From Lachnospiraceae bacterium (GTDB lineage Bacteria; Bacillota; Clostridia; Lachnospirales; Lachnospiraceae), in the NCBI GenBank assembly GCA_021771695.1, contig JAETON010000009.1:1-64000 (forward strand): a DNA stretch of 64,000 nucleotides, given 5' to 3'. Position numbers and translations under genes: made by a program. The first letter of the stretch is position 1. Every line of letters begins with the position of its first letter. Shown here in pieces: positions 32,819 to 42,304 of this stretch. The notes beneath the pieces were generated by a model. The model saw nothing but the letters and a program-made list of their open reading frames with translations. It ran no database searches and was not told the origin of the DNA.

Positions 32819-34042
32819 ATGCGGAAATACTATTATCGTAAAATTTTAATTTTGTTGTTTGTGCTGAATCTGATTGCCATTGCAGCTGCTTATGTGAAAT
32901 TCTGTAAAGACCAGCTTCCAGCGGCAATTCATATCAAACAAGGAGTAGAAACTTGTTTAAAATATGATGTTCCTGCAACGGCAACGGTAAATAATCAGAC
33001 AATAAAGCTGAATCATCCTTTTGTTTTTAAAGAAAATAGAACCGGACAGTATGAGATGCAGGCCAGTCTATTTGGGAAAATTCCTTTAAAAAAGATTAAG
33101 GTGAATGTTGTCCGGCCTAAGAAGGTTTCTCCAAGCGGGAAAGTTGTAGGAATTTATGTAGAAACAAAAGGGCTTCTTGTATTAGAAACAGATACTTTTA
33201 CTGGGATTGATGGAGCAAATCATTCACCAAGTAATCAAAAACTATATCAAGGAGATTACATTTTGTCTGTTAATGGAAAAAATGTACAGACAAAGGTAGA
33301 ATTTATGAAAACCATCAATCAATGCAAGGACCATGAGATTACCCTAAAGGTAAAAAGGAACTCTAAAAATGTGTCCATAAAAGTGAAACCCGTGATGGCA
33401 GCGACCGACCATCAATATAAAATTGGTGCATGGGTAAGAGATAATACACAGGGGATTGGAACATTAACCTACACAAGTGCTGGAAGTTTTGGCGGACTGG
33501 GACATGGGATTTGTGATATGGATACTGGGGATTTGATGGAGGTCAAAGGCGGATATTTATTAGACCCTCAGATAGATACTATTGCAAAAGGGAAATCTGG
33601 TACACCGGGTGAAATTGTGGGAAGCATTTATTACAAAGAAGAAAATTTGATGGGTTCCATTGATAAAAATTCCAAAGCAGGAATTTATGGTTCCACTGCA
33701 GAAACAGGGAAAAAGCAGTTTGAAGTTGGATATAGGCAGGATATTAAAAAAGGAAAAGCCTATATTGTTTCTAATATCAGCGGGAAAACAATACAATATG
33801 AAATTAAAGTTCGAAAAATTAATGGTTCTAGTTCCAAAGGAACAAAGGGAATGGAAATTGAAATTACAGATAAACGATTGTTAAAACTGACCAATGGAAT
33901 TGTGCAGGGTATGTCCGGGACACCGATTATACAGGACGGGAAATTCATTGGGGCGATTACTCATGTATTTGTCAATGATCCATCCAGAGGGTATGGAATT
34001 TTAGCAGAAACTATGATAGAGGAAATGGGAAAGCAAGAATAA
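32819..34042 (+). CDS. spoIVB: SpoIVB peptidase
   Basis: A 407-residue secreted/membrane-anchored serine peptidase (family S55) made in the forespore; in relatives it signals activation of pro-sigma-K in the mother cell. One N-terminal membrane helix (about 8-26), a PDZ domain (about 105-190, VKVGIYVETKG-like part and YQGDYILSVNGK), then the peptidase domain with catalytic His in GGLGHGICD (near 228) and Ser in QGMSGTPIIQDG (near 365). Full length; AGGAGG before the ATG. Next to spo0A as in most spore formers. Confidence 0.95.
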   Translation: MRKYYYRKILILLFVLNLIAIAAAYVKFCKDQLPAAIHIKQGVETCLKYDVPATATVNNQTIKLNHPFVFKENRTGQYEMQASLFGKIPLKKIKVNVVRPKKVSPSGKVVGIYVETKGLLVLETDTFTGIDGANHSPSNQKLYQGDYILSVNGKNVQTKVEFMKTINQCKDHEITLKVKRNSKNVSIKVKPVMAATDHQYKIGAWVRDNTQGIGTLTYTSAGSFGGLGHGICDMDTGDLMEVKGGYLLDPQIDTIAKGKSGTPGEIVGSIYYKEENLMGSIDKNSKAGIYGSTAETGKKQFEVGYRQDIKKGKAYIVSNISGKTIQYEIKVRKINGSSSKGTKGMEIEITDKRLLKLTNGIVQGMSGTPIIQDGKFIGAITHVFVNDPSRGYGILAETMIEEMGKQE

Positions 34043-34135
34043 ATATTCGACGTTTCTTAACATAAATTGGGTAAAAAAGCATCAAAAAGCGTTGAATCTT
34101 CTGTTTTTTGGCGAAAACTTGCGATGGATAACGGG

Positions 34136-34165
34136 TTGTTTGTAAAGATAGATAAAATATATAAT
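34136..34165 (+). promoter_or_regulatory. spo0A promoter and upstream 0A-box-like site
   Basis: TTGTTT (34136-34141), 18-bp spacer, TATAAT (34160-34165), 37 bp before spo0A. Further upstream, TTCGACG at 34046-34052 (CGTCGAA on the other strand) differs by one base from the Spo0A box TGTCGAA and could mediate autoregulation. Confidence 0.4.
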
Positions 34166-34201
34166 TATCTTGTAAATAAAAACAGAATTGGAGGACTTCA
34201 G

Positions 34202-34996
34202 ATGAGCAAGATAAATGTAGCAATTGCAGATGATAATCAGAGAATGGTCGAAATGATGACACAGTTGTTGAATCAGGAAGATGATATTGAAGTAATTGCT
34301 AGTGCAGACAACGGAGAAGCAGCGATGAAAATTATTAAGGAAAAACAGCCGGATGTAGTTTTATTGGATATCATTATGCCAAAACTGGATGGAATTGGAG
34401 TATTGGAAAAATTGAAAGAAGAATCCCTTGATAAAAAGCCGGAAGTCATCATGGTATCAGCTATGGGGCAGGAAAATGTGTGTGAAGAAGCCATGGAGCT
34501 TGGAGCATCATATTTTATTTTGAAACCATTTGATTCTAATGCAGTCATTCGGAAAATTAAACAAATAAAAAACGGTCGAAAAATTACGAAACCCTTTGTT
34601 CCAGTCCGAGAGGAAGTTCAAGGAATTACATCCAATCAGCTGGAGATTATCGTAACAAATATGATTCATGAAATTGGAGTTCCGGCACATATCAAAGGGT
34701 ATCAGTATTTGAGAGATTCTATTATGATGGCAATTTATGATATGGATATTTTGAATTCCATTACGAAACAGCTATATCCGGCAATTGCAGAGAAATTTCA
34801 TACAACATCCAGCAGGGTAGAACGTGCCATCCGTCATGCCATAGAAGTTGCATGGGGCAGGGGTAAAATGGATACGATTGATGCCTTATTTGGGTATACG
34901 GTACATGCAGGAAAAGGGAAACCAACGAATTCAGAGTTTATTGCACTGATCGCTGATAAAATACGCTTGGAATATGGAAATGAAATTATTCAGTAG
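34202..34996 (+). CDS. spo0A: Sporulation master regulator Spo0A
   Basis: A 264-residue response regulator. The receiver domain (1-125) has the complete pocket: acidic pair in AIADDNQRM, phospho-acceptor Asp in [13 protein letters not shown] (near 55), switch Ser in MVSAMG, Lys in LKPFDS. The C-terminal Spo0A domain (about 150-264) has the DNA-recognition segment [20 protein letters not shown]. The ATG at 34202 with TTGGAGGAC upstream is used; an open frame extends back to 34067 but is not family-like. A second Spo0A-type gene follows directly. Confidence 0.97.
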   Translation: MSKINVAIADDNQRMVEMMTQLLNQEDDIEVIASADNGEAAMKIIKEKQPDVVLLDIIMPKLDGIGVLEKLKEESLDKKPEVIMVSAMGQENVCEEAMELGASYFILKPFDSNAVIRKIKQIKNGRKITKPFVPVREEVQGITSNQLEIIVTNMIHEIGVPAHIKGYQYLRDSIMMAIYDMDILNSITKQLYPAIAEKFHTTSSRVERAIRHAIEVAWGRGKMDTIDALFGYTVHAGKGKPTNSEFIALIADKIRLEYGNEIIQ

Positions 34997-35074
34997 GGGA
35001 AAACGTATCGATAGAAAAGAGATATACACAAAAGAGTGGCTAGGCGAAATTTTGCAGGAGGAGGATAAAGAAGT

Positions 35075-35884
35075 ATGGGTAAGAAACTAAAGGTTTTAAT
35101 TGCAGACAGCAACGAAAGGGAATCAGAGCAGCTGGCAAGGGAACTTTCCACAAAGCTTGAGGTTGTTGCAGCCGTACACGATGGAATAAGGGCGTTAGAG
35201 GCGATTCAAAAACTATGTCCTGATATTGCAATCATTGACATAATGCTGCCAATGGTTGATGGACTTGGTGTGATTGAAAAGTGCAGGGAAAACATGGAGG
35301 AAAATAAACTTCCATCGTTTATTATTACAACTTCGATTGGAACACAAAAGCTTATTGAATGTATCAATCATATGAATATTGATTATTGCATTATGAAACC
35401 GTTTCAACCGGGAATATTGCTGCATAGAATTGAACAGATTACACGTTTAAAATATATGAATCTTCAAATTCAGTGCCAAACCAAAGGTTCAATAAACAGT
35501 CAAAATCAAATGCGGTCTGCATCTTATGATATTCGGCAGGATGTAACGAAAATTATACGTGATCTTGGAATTCCGGCACACATTAAGGGGTATCAATATA
35601 TAAGAGAAGGAATTATTATGGCAATTGAAGATGTGAATATGATGAACTACATAACGAAGTTATTGTATCCATCCATTGCGAAAAAATATAAAACCACATC
35701 CAGCAGTGTGGAAAGGGCAATTCGTCATGCCATAGAAGTTGCTTGGAATCGCGGGAAAGTTGAATTGTTAGAGGAGATGTTTGGATATACAATCAGCGCA
35801 GGAAAAGGAAAGCCGACAAATTCAGAATTCATTGCATTAATTGCAGATAAACTAAGATTGGATTATCAGATGAATGCTTCATAA
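35075..35884 (+). CDS. Second Spo0A-type response regulator (paralogue)
   Basis: 269 residues, the same two-domain layout as the preceding spo0A. The C-terminal DNA-binding domain is nearly the same ([20 protein letters not shown], and the shared [18 protein letters not shown]), so it should recognise 0A boxes. The receiver is divergent: the acidic pair is ADSNE instead of ADDNQ (one Asp replaced by Ser), while the acceptor Asp ([12 protein letters not shown]), the Thr/Ser (ITTSIG) and Lys (IMKPFQ) remain. Phosphorylation or metal binding may thus differ. It lies 78 bp after spo0A with GGAGGAGG 10 nt before the ATG, and ends in a terminator, so it may be co-transcribed. Tandem duplication and divergence is the simplest origin. 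Confidence 0.92.
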   Translation: MGKKLKVLIADSNERESEQLARELSTKLEVVAAVHDGIRALEAIQKLCPDIAIIDIMLPMVDGLGVIEKCRENMEENKLPSFIITTSIGTQKLIECINHMNIDYCIMKPFQPGILLHRIEQITRLKYMNLQIQCQTKGSINSQNQMRSASYDIRQDVTKIIRDLGIPAHIKGYQYIREGIIMAIEDVNMMNYITKLLYPSIAKKYKTTSSSVERAIRHAIEVAWNRGKVELLEEMFGYTISAGKGKPTNSEFIALIADKLRLDYQMNAS

Positions 35885-35911
35885 TATGTAAAAAAGTGAT
35901 AGTTTTTTTGA

Positions 35912-35953
35912 AGACCCGGCAAAATCCATATATGGTATTTTGCCGGATCTTTT
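35912..35953. terminator. Terminator between the spo0A pair and rqcH
   Basis: A long stem around CCGGCAAAAT / ATTTTGCCGG, extended by CCATATATGG at the tip, flanked by AGA and TCTTTT. It can terminate the plus-strand spo0A pair and the convergent minus-strand gene. Confidence 0.85.
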
Positions 35954-35978
35954 GTAGTTTTACAATCAGTTAAAAAAA

Positions 35979-37724
35979 TTAAGAGTTCATTTCTTGAATG
36001 TTCTGAATATCAGGAATACACATCATAGAGTAATTCGTATGATAAATAACAAATCCAGGTTTTGCTTTTGGCGGTTTTTTTAATTCTTTTCTTTGGATAT
36101 AGTCAATTTCTACTTTTGGTGCCTGTCTGCCTTTGGAGTAATAAGCTGCAAGCCGTCCTGCTTCTTCAAAGGTTGCGTCTGGCAATGTTTCTGCCTGTTC
36201 TTTCCGTACAATGACATGAGAACCGGGCATATTTTTTGCATGGAACCACCAATCACCGCCATTGGCAAATTTAAAAGTTAATTCATCATTTTGATAGTTA
36301 TTTTTTCCAACGTACATATGGAATCCATCGGAAGAAATATAGTGGAGAGGTTTTGATTTTGCCGGATTTTTTCTTCCTTTCCGCCCACGGCTTTTGATAT
36401 ATCCATAATCTATTAATTCTTCTTTGATTACAGATAAATCTTTTTCATCTTCAGAAAGTGCCAGAGAAGTGGAAATAGAATCTAAATGATCCAAATCAGC
36501 TTTTGTTTCAAGAATTAACTCTGACAATGCTACATAAGTACGTTTTAATTTGTTATATTTAGCAAAATATTTTTTGGAATTCTCCAAAGGGGTTTTCATT
36601 GGATTCAGCGGAATGGTAATTTCTTTATTTGTGTAATAATTGATACAGGTTAAAGATTTTGCATTTGATTCCAAATTGTATCCATAGGTTTGAATTAATT
36701 CTCCATATACTTTAAATTTATCCCGCTTTTCGGTATCTTTTAGCTGGCGAAGCTGTAAATCATATTTTTTACTGGTTCGTTCCAGAGCTGTTTGAACGAT
36801 TTTTCTCAAATCAGCAGATTTCTGTTTGATTCTTGTGTATTTTTCCTTTTCTGCATAATATCCAATCAGTACATCAAAAATAGAATCAAATTCTTTTTTT
36901 GTGCCGTCTGGAAAAGAAGTTAAAGTGATACAAGAAAACTCTTTCGGTTCTTCTCCTAAATAAATAATATTCGGTGTATAATCTGCATCTTGTATGAATG
37001 TATTTAATTTGATTAATTGTCCATAAAGTCCGGCAGAGCTGTCTTCGGATAAGGAATCTGTAGATGAATTTCCATCCAGACCAGCCCGGTAGCAGATTTC
37101 ATTTGCAATCAACGGACTCATGCCGGTAATGGATGTATATAGTGCTTTACAAAGGTTTAATGGTTTGTTCATGATATCATGATAAAAATAATCTGCCGTT
37201 ATTTTAGATAAAGGGCGTTTTCCCTTGGATGGCGGGAAAGTATAAGTACGCCCCGGAAGAACCTCTCTGACCGAGCTGATATTTGCAGAAATATGTTTGA
37301 TACTGTCAAGAATCATATTTTCATTGTCAACAAAAATAATGTTGCTGTGTTTTCCCATAATTTCGATGATCAGACGTTTTTGACATACATCTCCTAATTC
37401 ATCTAAATGTTCTACAGTAATTTCAATAATTCTTTCAAAATTTGGCTGCGTGATAGAAATAATTCTGCCATTGCTGATATGTTTTCGCAAAAGCATACAG
37501 AAATTCGGTGCCTGCATCGGATTTGCTTTGGATTCTTTGGATAAATAAACCAAAGGAAGAGAAGCACTGGCAGATAGATGAAGCCGCATGGTATTTCGGT
37601 CTTTTTTAATAACCAAAGTAATTTCATCGGATTCCGGCTGATAAATTTTGTAAATCCGCCCTCCGATCATACGGCTGTTTAGTTCTGTTACAATATTTGA
37701 AATGACAAATCCATCGAATGCCAT
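35979..37724 (-). CDS. rqcH: Ribosome-quality-control factor RqcH (NFACT/Rqc2 homologue)
   Basis: A 581-residue protein of the NFACT family (also annotated fibronectin-binding protein FbpA). NFACT-N starts MAFDGFVISNIVTELNSRM, a central coiled coil spans about 275-430, and the C-terminal NFACT-R domain has GNNxY-like GKNNYQNDELTFKFANGGD, WWFHAKNMPGSHVIVR and later AAYYSKGR. RqcH binds obstructed 50S subunits and adds C-terminal Ala tails. AGGAGGT precedes the ATG at 37724 and a TATAAT -10 lies at 37766-37761. Single gene on this strand. Confidence 0.94.
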   Translation of the reverse strand: MAFDGFVISNIVTELNSRMIGGRIYKIYQPESDEITLVIKKDRNTMRLHLSASASLPLVYLSKESKANPMQAPNFCMLLRKHISNGRIISITQPNFERIIEITVEHLDELGDVCQKRLIIEIMGKHSNIIFVDNENMILDSIKHISANISSVREVLPGRTYTFPPSKGKRPLSKITADYFYHDIMNKPLNLCKALYTSITGMSPLIANEICYRAGLDGNSSTDSLSEDSSAGLYGQLIKLNTFIQDADYTPNIIYLGEEPKEFSCITLTSFPDGTKKEFDSIFDVLIGYYAEKEKYTRIKQKSADLRKIVQTALERTSKKYDLQLRQLKDTEKRDKFKVYGELIQTYGYNLESNAKSLTCINYYTNKEITIPLNPMKTPLENSKKYFAKYNKLKRTYVALSELILETKADLDHLDSISTSLALSEDEKDLSVIKEELIDYGYIKSRGRKGRKNPAKSKPLHYISSDGFHMYVGKNNYQNDELTFKFANGGDWWFHAKNMPGSHVIVRKEQAETLPDATFEEAGRLAAYYSKGRQAPKVEIDYIQRKELKKPPKAKPGFVIYHTNYSMMCIPDIQNIQEMNS

Positions 37725-37914
37725 AAGTTACCTCCTGATTGTCCGTTTTGTTTGAACCCAATTATAACAGATAGAGGAAAAAGTATAAAGGGAAAGTATC
37801 TGCATTTAAAAGTATTTTACAATAAGGATGAAAAGAAAAAATGTCAAAACAAATAAAATGTGTTAAAATAAGCGGTAGTATGAAAGAAAATATTGACAAA
37901 GGAGCGTAAATATA

Positions 37915-38787
37915 ATGGAAACAATCGGTAGAAATGATCCTTGCTGGTGCGGAAGCGGAAAGAAATATAAGAAATGTCATTGCCATTTTGATGAAAAACT
38001 TCATGAAATGAAGCAAAAAGGTTTTCTTGTTCCATCGCATAAATTCATCAAAAATCAAGAACAGATTGAAGGAATTCGTAAGAGTGCGAAAATTAATATT
38101 GCAGTATTAGATTATGTGGCAGAACATATCAAAGCAGGAATTACAACACAGCAGATTGATGACTGGGTATATGAACAGACGACCTCTCAAGGTGCAATTC
38201 CTGCTCCTTTAAACTATGAAGGTTTTCCAAAGAGTGTATGTACTTCCATTAATAATCAAGTATGCCATGGAATTCCATCAGATGATATTGTTCTGGAAGA
38301 AGGAGATATTATCAATGTAGATGTCTCTACAATTTATCATGGTTATTTTTCAGATTCTTCCAGAATGTTTTGTATCGGCGAAGTTTCACCGGAGAAAAAG
38401 AAATTGGTGGAAGTCACAAAAGAATGTGTGGAATTAGGATTGAAACAGGTTAAACCATGGGGACTTTTAGGTGATATGGGGCAGGCAGTTCATGACCATG
38501 CAAAAGCGAACGGATACACGGTTGTTCGTGAAATCGGCGGTCATGGAGTTGGATTGGAATTTCATGAAGATCCTTATGTAAGTTATGTTTCCCAAAAAGG
38601 TCATGGAATGGTGATGGCTCCAGGGATGATATTTACCATTGAGCCAATGGTGAATATGGGAACAGATAAAATTTTTGTGGATGAATTTGATGACTGGACA
38701 GTATATACAGAAGATGACATGCCGTCTGCACAATGGGAAATTCAGGTACTTGTAACGGAAGACGGATATGAAGTGCTGGCATATTAG
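37915..38787 (+). CDS. map: Type I methionine aminopeptidase with SEC-C zinc motif
   Basis: A 290-residue metallo-aminopeptidase that removes initiator Met. An N-terminal SEC-C motif (RNDPCWCGSGKKYKKCH, residues 5-21), as at the SecA C-terminus, precedes the catalytic domain. Metal ligands are visible in INVDVSTIYHGYFSDSSRMF (two Asp), GGHGVGLEFHEDP (His), FTIEPM (Glu) and QWEIQVLVTEDG (Glu). The longer SEC-C form is common in clostridia and may tether the enzyme to ribosomes. AAGGAGCG before the ATG; a response regulator gene follows 9 bp later. Confidence 0.95.
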   Translation: METIGRNDPCWCGSGKKYKKCHCHFDEKLHEMKQKGFLVPSHKFIKNQEQIEGIRKSAKINIAVLDYVAEHIKAGITTQQIDDWVYEQTTSQGAIPAPLNYEGFPKSVCTSINNQVCHGIPSDDIVLEEGDIINVDVSTIYHGYFSDSSRMFCIGEVSPEKKKLVEVTKECVELGLKQVKPWGLLGDMGQAVHDHAKANGYTVVREIGGHGVGLEFHEDPYVSYVSQKGHGMVMAPGMIFTIEPMVNMGTDKIFVDEFDDWTVYTEDDMPSAQWEIQVLVTEDGYEVLAY

Positions 38788-38796
38788 GAGAACATT

Positions 38797-39471
38797 ATGG
38801 ATCAGATTTTAATCGTAGAAGACGATAATCCCATCAATCAGCTGCTTTATGAAGCTTTGGGGAAAGAAGGATATTGCTGTGAACAGGCATTTTCTGGAAC
38901 AGAAGCGAAGCGGCTGCTTGCGCAGGAAGAATATGTATTGATTTTATTGGATTTAATGCTTCCAGGAATTTTCGGGGAAAAGCTGCTGACAGATATTCGA
39001 AAGACGAGTCAGGTTCCAGTGATTGTACTGACTGCGAAAGATCAAATTGATGAAAAAGTAGATGTATTAAAGAGCGGTGCGGATGACTATATCACAAAGC
39101 CATTTGATATTAAGGAAGTTTTAGCAAGAATTGAAGTGCAGCTGCGGCGCAGGAATAAAGAACTTCCGAGACAGGTCTTATCTTATAGAAATATGACATT
39201 GGATCGAAATACATTTCAAATCACAGTCAATCAGACAGTACTTCCTAAAATTACAAAACAGGAATTTTCGATTCTGGAATTATTGTTAAAACATCCGGGA
39301 AAAGTTTACAGCAAAGAGGAAATCTTTGAATATGCTTGGGAAGAAATGTTTATGGGAGAGACGAAAACTCTGGATGTACATATCAGCAACATTCGAAAGA
39401 AAATTAAAAAAGTGACAGATGAAGAATATATTGAAACTGTATGGGGAATTGGTTATCGGCTGCAAAATTAA
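38797..39471 (+). CDS. OmpR-family response regulator
   Basis: A 224-residue regulator: receiver domain (acidic pair in IVEDDNP, acceptor Asp in LILLDLMLPGIFG near 50, Lys in ITKPFD near 100) and C-terminal winged helix (about 128-224, TKQEFSILELLLKHPGKVYS ... IETVWGIGYRL). The cognate kinase is most likely the gene at 41309-42223, separated by an ABC transporter. The set resembles antimicrobial-peptide sensing/resistance operons (BceRS or lantibiotic-resistance type). Co-transcription with map is likely from the 9-bp gap. Confidence 0.93.
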   Translation: MDQILIVEDDNPINQLLYEALGKEGYCCEQAFSGTEAKRLLAQEEYVLILLDLMLPGIFGEKLLTDIRKTSQVPVIVLTAKDQIDEKVDVLKSGADDYITKPFDIKEVLARIEVQLRRRNKELPRQVLSYRNMTLDRNTFQITVNQTVLPKITKQEFSILELLLKHPGKVYSKEEIFEYAWEEMFMGETKTLDVHISNIRKKIKKVTDEEYIETVWGIGYRLQN

Positions 39472-39492
39472 ATATTTACTCTTTTTTTACGA

Positions 39493-39531
39493 TTTATTTG
39501 CGAAAGATTAGGATTTCTTTCGTAAAATAAA
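39493..39531 (+). promoter_or_regulatory. Inverted repeat upstream of the ABC genes
   Basis: TTTATTTGCGAAAGA (39493-39507) is an almost exact inverted repeat of TCTTTCGTAAAATAAA (39516-39531), 28 bp before the ABC ATPase gene. It may be the operator of the adjacent response regulator or a weak hairpin; no long T-run follows. Confidence 0.45.
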
Positions 39532-39559
39532 TGCAAACAAGAAGAGGAGATGAAGATAA

Positions 39560-40474
39560 ATGAAGTGGTTATTAAGCACCAATGAGCTGACAAAACAGTT
39601 TGGCAGACAAAAGGCGGTCAATGGAGTGAATCTGCATATCAAGCGTGGTTCTATTTATGGATTCATAGGAAGAAACGGAGCTGGGAAAACGACATGTTTG
39701 AAAATGATCTGCGGACTTTCCACACCAACAAGCGGTGAAATTGAAATGTTTGGATATCGAGGAAAGGGGCTGAAAAATGTTCGTTCCAGAATCGGATGTT
39801 TGATTGAAGGTCCTGGCTTGTATGGAAATATGAACGCTAAAGATAATCTAGAGATCAAATGCAGATTTTGCGGAATTAAAAAAGCAGGATATGCGGAAGA
39901 ACTTCTGGAACTGGTGGGACTGCATGAGGTAGGTAAGAAAAAAACAAAACATTTTTCACTGGGAATGAAACAGCGTTTAGGAATTGCATTGGCATTGGTT
40001 GGGGAACCAGATCTTTTAGTTTTGGATGAGCCGATCAATGGGCTGGATCCACAGGGAATTGCAGAGATTCGAGACATTTTGATAAAATTAAAGGAAGAAC
40101 GGAATATGACGATATTGATTTCTAGTCATATACTGGAAGAATTATCAAAAGTCGCTACAGATTATGGAATTATTCATCAGGGAACGCTGCTGCAGGAAAT
40201 CACGCAGGAAGAATTGATGCAGCGTTGCAGTGAGCGAATCGAGATTGTGATGGAGCACCCAAATCTTGCACTTCCGATACTAGATGATATGGGATTTACA
40301 AAATATCAGGTGATTGACCAGGAATGTATTCAAATATTTGAACGTTTAGATGAAAGTGCATCTTTAAATATAGCGTTGGGAAAAGCAGGGATTCCGGTTA
40401 AGGAACTTAGTATAACCAACGAAGAGTTAGAAAGTTATTTTTTGAATTTAACAGGAGGTGCACGTCATGATTAA
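39560..40474 (+). CDS. ABC transporter ATP-binding protein, BcrA-like
   Basis: A 304-residue nucleotide-binding subunit with Walker A GRNGAGKT (about 36-43), signature FSLGMKQRLG, Walker B LLVLDEPINGLDPQG and H-loop ISSHILEE. It is longer than a minimal ATPase, with a C-terminal extension of about 80 residues as in BcrA/NatA export ATPases. The adjacent permease start overlaps its 3' end. Likely role: export of or defence against a peptide antibiotic, under control of the flanking two-component system. Confidence 0.93.
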   Translation: MKWLLSTNELTKQFGRQKAVNGVNLHIKRGSIYGFIGRNGAGKTTCLKMICGLSTPTSGEIEMFGYRGKGLKNVRSRIGCLIEGPGLYGNMNAKDNLEIKCRFCGIKKAGYAEELLELVGLHEVGKKKTKHFSLGMKQRLGIALALVGEPDLLVLDEPINGLDPQGIAEIRDILIKLKEERNMTILISSHILEELSKVATDYGIIHQGTLLQEITQEELMQRCSERIEIVMEHPNLALPILDDMGFTKYQVIDQECIQIFERLDESASLNIALGKAGIPVKELSITNEELESYFLNLTGGARHD

Positions 40475-41309
40475 TGTGATAAAAATGGATTTATATCGAA
40501 TGTTTAAAACAAAAAGTTTGTATGTGGTATGGTTGATATTTATTTTGCTGATTATTTTTTCTACCGTTATGATAAAAGGTGATTACAGTGAAGATGCGAT
40601 TCAACAGGAAAATTATCAAACTTCTATACAGGCATCTGAAAATGAAAACATCGGAATGAATGTGATTCTTCCAACAAAACCAGGAGAACGGATTACTGTA
40701 TATGATTCTTTTTATGCAAATGTAAAAGGAAAGGCAGTGGCTCTTTTTATTGTAATCTTTGCAGTCATTTTTTCTACTGCAGATATGAAAAGTGGATTTA
40801 TTAAAAATATTGGAGGACAGGTCAAAAATCGGATCAGTTTGGTTTTATCAAAGGCATTGATTTTAACTTTGTTTACGATTCTTACGATGTTTTTGTTCCT
40901 TGGAGTACAGGGAATATGTAATCACTGGTTTTTTGGATATTTAAAATGGGGACCATGGAAAGAATTTCTTTCGTATTTTGGATTAAGTTTACTGCTGCAT
41001 ATTGCGTTTGCAATGATTGTTATGGCAGCAGCGATTATTATTCAAAATAATGTGTTTAGCATGGCGCTGGCGGTTTGTCTTTGTATGAACATGATTTTTA
41101 TCATATATAGTTTTCTTGATAAAGTGGCTGCGGCAATTCACATCAAAGATTTTCATTTTGTTCTTTATACAGTTACAGGTAAAATTGCGATGCTTCCAAT
41201 AAAAATGAATGGAAAAGACATCCGATCCGCAGCTATAGTGAGTATTGTGTATATTTTGATTTCCTTAGTATTTAGCAGCTTTGTTGTTCAAAAAAGGGAT
41301 TTGGATTGA
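40467..41309 (+). CDS. ABC-2-type permease
   Basis: A 280-residue membrane protein with about six helices. The first (about 17-37) is followed by an extracytoplasmic region of about 65 residues, then helices near 87-104, 130-150, 165-200, 205-225 and 252-275. The layout fits the permease of BcrAB/lantibiotic-immunity exporters. The ATG at 40467 has GGAGGT at 8 nt; the in-frame GTG at 40458 begins inside that site. Its stop overlaps the kinase start (TGATG). Confidence 0.85.
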   Translation: MINVIKMDLYRMFKTKSLYVVWLIFILLIIFSTVMIKGDYSEDAIQQENYQTSIQASENENIGMNVILPTKPGERITVYDSFYANVKGKAVALFIVIFAVIFSTADMKSGFIKNIGGQVKNRISLVLSKALILTLFTILTMFLFLGVQGICNHWFFGYLKWGPWKEFLSYFGLSLLLHIAFAMIVMAAAIIIQNNVFSMALAVCLCMNMIFIIYSFLDKVAAAIHIKDFHFVLYTVTGKIAMLPIKMNGKDIRSAAIVSIVYILISLVFSSFVVQKRDLD

Positions 41310-42223
41310 TGAAAAATGGAATCATAGGAATTTTAATGGTGATTATTGTTATATTGGTCATATTTTTATGGAAATATCAGCGGCAGATAAAAGATATCTG
41401 CCGCCAGTTGTCGTTTTTAAAAAAACATGACAGCAACATGATGATTTCCAGAGAAATAAACAGTGCAGGAATCGGATGGCTGGTGGATGAGTTAAATGAA
41501 ATGCTGAACCGACAGAGAAAGGAACGAAAACAGTTTCGAGAAAAAGAACAGATGATTTCTGATACTTATACAAATCTATCGCACGATATTCGAACACCAT
41601 TGACATCGTTAGATGGATATTTTCAGTTGTTGGAAAATACGAAGGATTCAAAAGAGCAGGAACGATATATACAAATCATTCAAGAAAGAATTGACAGTTT
41701 GGGAAATATGCTGGAGGAACTATTCACTTTTACAAAATTAAAAAACGAATCATGGAAGTTGGAGTTGGAACCATGTTCTATAACACGGATTTTGAAAGAT
41801 ACGATCCTTTCTTATTATGATGAATGGAAAAGAAGAGGGATTGAACCGACAATCAAAATTGAGGAAAAACCAGTATTTATTCAGGGAAATAAAGAAGCGT
41901 TAAAGAGAGTTATTCAAAATATCATAAAAAATGGATTAGATCATGGAAACGATACTTTTGAAATCATTTTGAAGACCGAAAAGAATCAAGTGATTTTACA
42001 GTTTCAAAATGAAATTCTGGAATCAGAGCAGATAGATTTAGATCTAATTTTTGAACGTTTTTACAAGGCAAATCAAGCAAGAAGTAAAAACTCTACCGGA
42101 TTGGGACTGCCGATTGTAAAAGAATTTACAGAGAGAATGAATGGGAATATTTTGGCAAGTGTAGATGGAAATTATTTTCAGATGGAACTTCAGTTTCCAA
42201 TCCTTTCCTGTTTTGAAAAATGA
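41309..42223 (+). CDS. Sensor histidine kinase, single membrane anchor
   Basis: A 304-residue kinase with one N-terminal membrane helix (about 4-22) and almost no extracytoplasmic part. A HAMP-like linker precedes the H-box (LSHDIRTPLTSLDGYFQLLE, near 92-110) and the HATPase domain with the N-box (VIQNIIKNGLDHGND) and the GLGLPIVKEFTERMNG segment. Kinases without an outer sensor usually receive their signal from the co-encoded ABC transporter, which fits this operon. It overlaps the permease stop by 1 bp. Confidence 0.93.
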   Translation: MKNGIIGILMVIIVILVIFLWKYQRQIKDICRQLSFLKKHDSNMMISREINSAGIGWLVDELNEMLNRQRKERKQFREKEQMISDTYTNLSHDIRTPLTSLDGYFQLLENTKDSKEQERYIQIIQERIDSLGNMLEELFTFTKLKNESWKLELEPCSITRILKDTILSYYDEWKRRGIEPTIKIEEKPVFIQGNKEALKRVIQNIIKNGLDHGNDTFEIILKTEKNQVILQFQNEILESEQIDLDLIFERFYKANQARSKNSTGLGLPIVKEFTERMNGNILASVDGNYFQMELQFPILSCFEK

Positions 42224-42229
42224 GAAGAA

Positions 42230-42258
42230 TTGAAATAAGAAAAGATATTCGGTATAAT
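42230..42258 (+). promoter_or_regulatory. Promoter of the DUF/PH-domain pair
   Basis: TTGAAA (42230-42235), 17-bp spacer, TATAAT (42253-42258), 46 bp before the likely TTG start. Confidence 0.55.
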
Positions 42259-42304
42259 AAAAATGGACAGGACCAATGCTGTATAGAAAATGGAGGAAAA
42301 TGAT

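Noticed and set aside
34067..34201. 45-codon N-terminal extension of spo0A
   Set aside because: Spo0A proteins start at the [12 protein letters not shown] segment; the 34202 ATG has a good GGAGG site, and the upstream stretch contains the promoter.
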